Part shown: in pieces, positions 27,901 through 32,851 of the stretch
Position numbering within the stretch: position 1 is the stretch's first letter
Layout of the letters: each line of letters opens with the position of its first letter
Assembly: GCA_007134525.1 (NCBI GenBank)
Contig: SLKR01000086.1
Location: forward strand, 1 to 32,851
DNA from: Bacteroidales bacterium
GTDB lineage: Bacteria > Bacteroidota > Bacteroidia > Bacteroidales > UBA7960
Length of the DNA stretch: 32,851 nt
Direction: 5' to 3'
Translations under genes and position numbers: made by a program
The notes under the pieces: generated by a model
Told to the model about the DNA's origin: nothing
Databases searched by the model: none
Seen by the model: the letters and a program-made list of their open reading frames with translations, nothing else

Positions 27901-28540
27901 CAGGGCGGCCTTTTATCTATTGCAGATAAAGCCCCTTATAAAGAACATAGCTGAATCGGAAATCAACATAGACGTAATAGACAACAAAAAACTTCTCCTC
28001 TACAGTGAAAACGGTATGGGAAATGGCAGGATCAGTGATATATACGATATTATATTTGTTGACCCTGACAGATTTGACAAGCTGAAAACAGAGAAGATCA
28101 GGGACGAGATAGACAGCCTTAACAGCAAAATGGTGAGCGAAGGGAGGAAGTACATTCTGATAGGCCCGGGCAGATGGGGCACGAGAGACCGCTTTATTGG
28201 GATCCCTGTCAACTGGTCCCAGATATCAAATGCACGCATAGTTGTTGAAGTCAGCATGGAGGAATTTCCCCTTGATGCCTCCCTTGGGTCACATTTCTTT
28301 CATAATGTAATTAGCATGAATGTAGGATACTTCTCTGTTAAGCACAACGAACTCATAGATTATATAAACTGGGACAAACTCAGGACCATTAAGAGCATCA
28401 ACAAGACGCAATACCTCAGGCATATCCGTTTCGACAAGGCATTGGAGGTAATAATGGACGGGAAAAAACGATCTGCCCTTATTTATCACGACAGCCTGGA
28501 GCCAATACTAACTAAACGAATAATCAAAGGCATACAATGA
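24968..28540 (+). CDS. Multidomain GAF-like / receiver-like x2 / PPDK-type ATP-grasp / divergent phosphotransfer-like protein
   Basis: 1190 aa. Coiled-coil plus GAF-like N-terminus (ELEAIHKTTSILREEKPIPEMLNRIVQVLPPAWKYPEDAIARIRYG). Receiver-like segments (IVMMGV; LLVEDS...LISDVKF...LQSS...FINKNS). PPDK/PPS ATP-grasp motifs LGGKGRGLSF, IRSSSLFEDSLMQPFAGIFDTF, EEEKMAVIIQEVVG, FYLLQIKPLI. C-terminal GPGRWGTRDRFIGIPVNW and LGSHFFHN. Confidence 0.8.
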   Translation: MGSGKKSGKGPPAVEFKDSAGTPLVGLNQEDLKRILAEKDERVKELEAIHKTTSILREEKPIPEMLNRIVQVLPPAWKYPEDAIARIRYGERAFVSKAGLRETKWVQRKTFETIDGREGCIEIFYQKELNERDEDPFLIEERHLLGNICSLITGHLNTQIGKELLRQSAGIGQEGDEAQSERTHAAMSRQLLQKFLNKHNSDRDIYHDLMQYKVREILLVANLYDAYIIEQEGRFFEQVTGEYYQLNLSSAPRITGVSTPEEALEKLQEKHFDMVIVMMGVEKSTPLQLSRIIKQIYHNIPIFMLLNNNSDIALFEDGAKPINSIDKLFVWNGDSKVFLAMVKYNEDRMNVENDIRIGMVRVILLVEDSAKYYSRYLPILYSIVIEQIQHLIEEVNTDELYKLLKMRVRPKILLASDYNEAVELFNKYRDNMLCLISDVKFGKDGSMDPEAGLRLVKYARDKIPNLPTVLQSSDPENANEAYKLKSTFINKNSETLKQDLQSFINYYLGFGHFIYKDEEGRRDIAVARSMMEFRNHLRTIPEKSLIYHAKKDHFSHWLMARGEIQFAKRIKPLKVEDFESPGSLRKYLIDVVEQCIHDKQKGKVINFEESALLDSTNVVSMSPGSLGGKGRGLSFINMMINSFDFSEILPDIRVCTPRTCITGTEEFEIFIRNNDLYSKIYCETDYDKIKDLFLRGSLTPTLRKRLKIYLSVIDKPLAIRSSSLFEDSLMQPFAGIFDTFLLPNNHPDLNTRLEQTMDAIKLVYASIFSPTAKAYFGAVNYKIEEEKMAVIIQEVVGNKYNGCYYPHLSGVAQSYNFYPYSYMKPEEGFASVAVGLGKYVVDGEKTYRFSPAHPRLEMYSPKELFKNSQVHFYAVDLDKKEIDLLEGEDAGLVKLEIDKAEEHGTLKHCASVYDINSERTIPGITDPGPRVINFANILKYDYAPLAKTIERLLDIISESMGTPIEIEFAVDLNKDKNGRAAFYLLQIKPLIKNIAESEINIDVIDNKKLLLYSENGMGNGRISDIYDIIFVDPDRFDKLKTEKIRDEIDSLNSKMVSEGRKYILIGPGRWGTRDRFIGIPVNWSQISNARIVVEVSMEEFPLDASLGSHFFHNVISMNVGYFSVKHNELIDYINWDKLRTIKSINKTQYLRHIRFDKALEVIMDGKKRSALIYHDSLEPILTKRIIKGIQ

Positions 28541-31515
28541 ATACTTTCACCAAATACAAATACGACGAAAGGTACGCTACAGACACTTACGACTTCAAGG
28601 AGATAACCTACCAGGATCTGATGCAGAGGCGAATTATTAACGTACTTCTGATCTGCAGCAACTATGATGCCTTTATGCTCGAGGAAGACGGCCGCATAAA
28701 TGAAAAGATATTCCTTGAATACACCTCAAAAAACCTGAGGTACCCACCTCAGTTTACACAGGCAAGCTCATCGGAGAAAGCTTTCCGGCTTATGGAGGAA
28801 AAACATTTCGACCTTGTTATTACCATGCTCAATGTCGGAAAGATAGACTGCTTCGAAATGGCCAAGAAGGTAAAGAAGCGTTACCCGGATATCCCCATAG
28901 TGGTACTCACCCATTTCTCAAGGGAAGTATCAATGAAGCTGCGCAACGAAGACCTTAGCTCTATTGATTATGTTTTCAGCTGGCTGGGCAATGCAGGGCT
29001 TTTACTGGCAATTATAAAGCTGCTTGAAGACCGAATGAATGCTGATTATGACATTGAGAAGGTAGGAGTTCAGGGTATACTTCTTGTTGAAGACTCGGTA
29101 CGATATTACTCCTCCTACCTGCCAACAATATACAAGGTCATATTTGACCAGACCAATGAGCTTATGACCGAGGGCCTCAATGAACACAAAAAGACCCTGA
29201 GGATGCGCGCCAGGCCCAAGATACTTCTTGCAAAGAGTTATGAGGAAGCCATGGAACTTTACGAAAAGCACCATGAGAACCTCCTTGGTATAATCTCCGA
29301 TATAAGCTATGCCAAAGGAGGTAAAAGGGACAATCAGGCCGGAGTAAAACTAGCCAAGCACATACGTAAGAGGAATTCGCAGATACCCATCCTCCTGCAG
29401 TCGTCCGAAAAATGGGATGCAGTCATAAACAAAGACATAGACGTAAGCTTTATAAACAAATATTCCAAGACCCTTCTGATCGAACTCAAGCATTACATAA
29501 GGGAGAATTACGGATTCGGGGATTTTGTATTCAAGGATCCTTCCAGCGGGCTGGAAACAGGCAGGGCAAACAACCTGCATTCACTGCAGGTAAAGATAGC
29601 AAAGGCAGCCCCCACGGTACTTGAGTACCATGTAAGCAACAATCACTTCTCCCGCTGGCTCAAGGCCAGGGCCCTTTTTTCCATTGCGAATGTTTTTGCG
29701 CAGAAGAGCAGGGAGGACTTTGACCATATCGAAGAAATCAGAAGCTACCTTATTGACACCATTGCAAACTACAGGCGAACCAAAGGAAGGGGAATAATTG
29801 CAAGCCACCTGGATGAGTATGCTGTTTTTACAAGGCTTGGTGACGGGCAACTTGGTGGCAAAGCGCGAGGGCTAGCATTCATTGATTCGGTAATCAACCG
29901 TTACAAGATCATGCACAGGTGGGAAGGTGTAACTGTATCAATACCCCGCACAGTTGTGCTTACAGCTGATATCTTTGATGAATTCATGGAAGACAACGAC
30001 CTGTATGATTTCGCGCTGTCGGATGCAGGAGACGAGGAGATTCTTGAGCGCTTTGTTCACAGCAGGACACCATCCAGAATGCGCTCATACATAAGGGAGA
30101 TCACTGATTTCTTCAAGAGCCCCCTTGCCGTCAGGTCTTCAAGTCTCCTGGAAGACAGTCATTACCAGCCTTTTGCAGGGGTGTACTCAACCTACATGAT
30201 ACCAAACAACCATCACGACAACAATGTGCGCTTAAACCAGCTCGACCAGGCAATAAAAAGTGTTTATGCCTCTGTGTTTTTCCGGGAGAGCAAAGCATAC
30301 ATAGAAGCAACTTCAAATGTAATAGACGAGGAGAAGATGGCGGTGGTCATTCAGGAGGTATCTGGCAGGTCTTACGGAAGTATGTTCTACCCTGCAATAT
30401 CCGGAGTGGCAAGATCGGTCAACTTTTACCCCATTGAACCTGAGAAGTATGAGGAGGGTGTTGCCAACATAGCCTTTGGTCTTGGAAAGATAATAGTTGA
30501 CGGTGGTTTGTCACTGCGCTTTTCTCCCAAGTACCCGCAGAAGTCGCTCCAGCTTGCAAATACCGATATAGCCCTGAGAGACAGTCAGAGAGAGTTTTAC
30601 AGTCTGAATATGGATCCTGACAAGTTCACCCCGGCAGTTGACGAAACAATTAACCTTTTTAGAACCAGCATAAGGCAGGTAAAAGGAAGTTCTTCACTGA
30701 AGTATGTTGCATCAACATTTGATTACGAAGACAATATTATCCGTGACGGACTTTACGATAAAGGCACACGCATTATATCATTTGCCAATGTTCTCCGTCA
30801 TGGCTCATTCCCCCTGGCGGATATACTCAAAGAGCTCCTGAATATAGGACAAAGAGAGATGAACAACCAGGTGGAGATCGAATTTGCAGTGAACCTTGAT
30901 GTGCCCAGGGGGCAAAAAAAGCAGTTTCACTTTTTGCAGATACGACCGATAGTAGAAACCCAGGAAAAAAACAGGGTAAAGATATCGGACATAAGGCAGG
31001 AAGACACGGTCATAATCAGTGAGCATGCGCTGGGCAATGGAATAATTGACAATGTAAGGGATATAGTTTACATAAAACCCGACTCCTTCGATCCTGCAAA
31101 AACTAAGGATATAGCACAGCAGATCACTGAACTGAACAGGAAGTTCAGGGAGAAAGGCTCACATTATATCCTGATCGGGCCCGGCAGGTGGGGATCTGCA
31201 GACCCCTGGCTTGGCATACCGGTAAAGTGGTCTCAGATATCAGAAGCCAGACTAATAGTCGAATCAGGTCTAAAGAGTTTTCACATTGATCCCAGCCAGG
31301 GTACGCACTTCTTTCAGAACCTGACCTCTTTCAATATCGGATATTTCACAATAAACCCCTATTTGAACGATGGTTATCTCAACCTTGAATTCCTTGATTC
31401 AAAGCAGGCGGAATATGAGGACAAACTGATCAGACACGTCCATTTCAATGCTCCTGCGGTAATAAAAATTGACGGAAGCAAAAAAGCCGGAACAGTTTTA
31501 AAACCAGAAAAATAA
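28537..31515 (+). CDS. Paralogous receiver-like x2 / PPDK-type ATP-grasp / divergent phosphotransfer-like protein
   Basis: 992 aa. LLVEDSVRYY, GIISDISY, LQSSE, FINKYSK (receiver). LGGKARGLAFID, VRSSSLLEDSHYQPFAGVYSTY, EEKMAVVIQEVSG, FHFLQIRPIV (ATP-grasp). C-terminal GPGRWGSADPWLGIPVKW and QGTHFFQN. ATGA overlap with the upstream gene. Confidence 0.8.
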   Translation: MNTFTKYKYDERYATDTYDFKEITYQDLMQRRIINVLLICSNYDAFMLEEDGRINEKIFLEYTSKNLRYPPQFTQASSSEKAFRLMEEKHFDLVITMLNVGKIDCFEMAKKVKKRYPDIPIVVLTHFSREVSMKLRNEDLSSIDYVFSWLGNAGLLLAIIKLLEDRMNADYDIEKVGVQGILLVEDSVRYYSSYLPTIYKVIFDQTNELMTEGLNEHKKTLRMRARPKILLAKSYEEAMELYEKHHENLLGIISDISYAKGGKRDNQAGVKLAKHIRKRNSQIPILLQSSEKWDAVINKDIDVSFINKYSKTLLIELKHYIRENYGFGDFVFKDPSSGLETGRANNLHSLQVKIAKAAPTVLEYHVSNNHFSRWLKARALFSIANVFAQKSREDFDHIEEIRSYLIDTIANYRRTKGRGIIASHLDEYAVFTRLGDGQLGGKARGLAFIDSVINRYKIMHRWEGVTVSIPRTVVLTADIFDEFMEDNDLYDFALSDAGDEEILERFVHSRTPSRMRSYIREITDFFKSPLAVRSSSLLEDSHYQPFAGVYSTYMIPNNHHDNNVRLNQLDQAIKSVYASVFFRESKAYIEATSNVIDEEKMAVVIQEVSGRSYGSMFYPAISGVARSVNFYPIEPEKYEEGVANIAFGLGKIIVDGGLSLRFSPKYPQKSLQLANTDIALRDSQREFYSLNMDPDKFTPAVDETINLFRTSIRQVKGSSSLKYVASTFDYEDNIIRDGLYDKGTRIISFANVLRHGSFPLADILKELLNIGQREMNNQVEIEFAVNLDVPRGQKKQFHFLQIRPIVETQEKNRVKISDIRQEDTVIISEHALGNGIIDNVRDIVYIKPDSFDPAKTKDIAQQITELNRKFREKGSHYILIGPGRWGSADPWLGIPVKWSQISEARLIVESGLKSFHIDPSQGTHFFQNLTSFNIGYFTINPYLNDGYLNLEFLDSKQAEYEDKLIRHVHFNAPAVIKIDGSKKAGTVLKPEK

Positions 31516-31620
31516 ATTAACAGGTTTGTTTGTTTAATATACAAATTAGGGCTAAATTAGTCGCTCAATTGATAATTAATTAACAGCTCGAATTTTACAA
31601 ATTTTTTAAATCCAATTATT

Positions 31621-32851
31621 ATGAATTTAGAAAAGATAATGACAGACCTGGAGCGAAAGAATCCGGGCGAAAAGGAGTTCTTACAGGCAGTTAGGGAGGT
31701 TCTGGAAACCATCATCGATGTGATTGCAGAAAACCCCAAGTACCAGGCAGCAAATATCATTGACAGGATAACCGAGCCTGACAGGGTAATCTCTTTCAAG
31801 GTAGAGTGGGTCGATGACAAAGGACAGGTTAAGGTAAACAGGGGGTACAGGGTACAGTTCAATAATGCCATAGGGCCTTACAAGGGAGGATGCCGTTTTC
31901 ACCCAAGCGTTACCCTTAGCGGGCTTAAATTCCTGGGCTTTGAGCAGATATTTAAAAACAGTCTTACAACATTACCCATGGGTGGTGCAAAAGGTGGAAG
32001 CGACTTTGACCCAAAAGGCAAGTCGCAGGCCGAAATAATGCGTTTCTGCCAGGCTTTCATGGCAGAACTCTACAAATATATCGGACCGGACACTGATATC
32101 CCGGCAGGAGACATAGGAGTTGGAGGTCGCGAGATAGGATACATGTATGGAATGTACAAAAAACTGGTCGGCGAGCATACAGGTACTTTTACAGGCAAGG
32201 GGCGCAACTGGGGGGGCAGCCTTATCAGGCCCGAAGCAACCGGATACGGTGCCGTTTTTTTTGCTGAGGAGATGCTCAAGATCAAAGGTGAAAAGCTTAC
32301 AGGAAAAACAATTGCCCTCTCAGGGTTTGGAAATGTTTCATGGGGTGCAGCGACCAAAGCGACCCAGCTTGGTGCAAAAGTAGTTACAATAAGCGGTCCG
32401 GACGGATATGTATATGATCCGGACGGTATTTCGGGAGACAAGATTGATTACCTGCTTGAACTCAGGGCTTCCAACCAGGATATAGTAAAACCTTACACCT
32501 ATGAATTCCCCAATGCCCAGTTCTTTGAAGGCAAGAGACCATGGGAGCAGAAAGTGGACATTGCAATGCCATGTGCAATACAGAATGAGCTGGACGAGAA
32601 CGATGCAAGGAACCTTGTTAATAACGGTGTAATGGCAATATCCGAGGGAGCCAACATGCCGTGCACACCCGAAGCAGTAGAAATAATACAGGAAGCCAAG
32701 GTCCTTTACGGGCCTGGCAAGGCAGCAAATGCCGGGGGTGTTTCAACCTCAGGCCTTGAGCAGACCCAGAACGCTATGAAGCTTAACTGGACAGCAGAGG
32801 AGGTTGAGGAGAAGCTTCACCAGATTATGAAAAACATCCATGAAGCCTGCA
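31621..32851 (+). CDS. Glutamate dehydrogenase, 3'-truncated by the window end, predicted NAD(H)-type
   Basis: Open frame from ATG 31621 to the window end (no stop, so absent from the ORF track). IGPYKGGCRFHPSVTLSGLKFLGFEQIFKNSLTTLPMGGAKGGSDFDPKGKS; SGFGNVS; VVTISGPDGYVYDPDGIS. Confidence 0.93.
   Translation, partial: MNLEKIMTDLERKNPGEKEFLQAVREVLETIIDVIAENPKYQAANIIDRITEPDRVISFKVEWVDDKGQVKVNRGYRVQFNNAIGPYKGGCRFHPSVTLSGLKFLGFEQIFKNSLTTLPMGGAKGGSDFDPKGKSQAEIMRFCQAFMAELYKYIGPDTDIPAGDIGVGGREIGYMYGMYKKLVGEHTGTFTGKGRNWGGSLIRPEATGYGAVFFAEEMLKIKGEKLTGKTIALSGFGNVSWGAATKATQLGAKVVTISGPDGYVYDPDGISGDKIDYLLELRASNQDIVKPYTYEFPNAQFFEGKRPWEQKVDIAMPCAIQNELDENDARNLVNNGVMAISEGANMPCTPEAVEIIQEAKVLYGPGKAANAGGVSTSGLEQTQNAMKLNWTAEEVEEKLHQIMKNIHEAC

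Noticed and set aside
24968-31515. Annotating the two large genes as phosphoenolpyruvate synthase (ppsA) or pyruvate phosphate dikinase
   Set aside because: They have the ATP-grasp module, but there is no PEP/pyruvate-binding barrel and no canonical GGxTSHAA His motif. They also have receiver domains, so the enzyme name would mislead.

Overview
The window comes from a Bacteroidota-like chromosome: TTG-N18/19-TAnnTTTG promoters, A-rich leaders and Bacteroidota-style lipoprotein signals. It is densely coding. I found no tRNA, rRNA, CRISPR array or transposase. Four regions stand out. (1) At ~258-11863 a divergent gene set pairs a minus-strand operon (S9 prolyl-oligopeptidase-type peptidase, GH43 lipoprotein, GH127 beta-L-arabinofuranosidase-type lipoprotein) with a plus-strand operon (glycyl-radical activase, a glycyl-radical enzyme closely resembling trans-4-hydroxy-L-proline dehydratase HypD, an uncharacterised HELGH metallopeptidase, then sucD). 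I hypothesise a pathway for arabinosylated, hydroxyproline-rich (extensin/AGP-like) glycoprotein. (2) At 18220-21065 a MurL-like epimerase overlaps a MurD-type ligase, suggesting the alternative L-Glu/epimerase route for peptidoglycan D-Glu. (3) At 24968-31515 two overlapping giant paralogues fuse receiver-like domains to a PPDK/PEP-synthase-type ATP-grasp module and a divergent C-terminal domain with a conserved [S/T]H motif, with no PEP-binding barrel. This is a candidate undescribed phosphotransfer or signalling system. (4) That pair is bracketed by two glutamate dehydrogenase paralogues with different dinucleotide-binding fingerprints. The rest is housekeeping: TPR protein, ribH, fmt, HU, agmatinase-family enzyme, YqgE, aroK and wecB. 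All family calls come from reading the translated ORFs and remembered family motifs; no database search was run.
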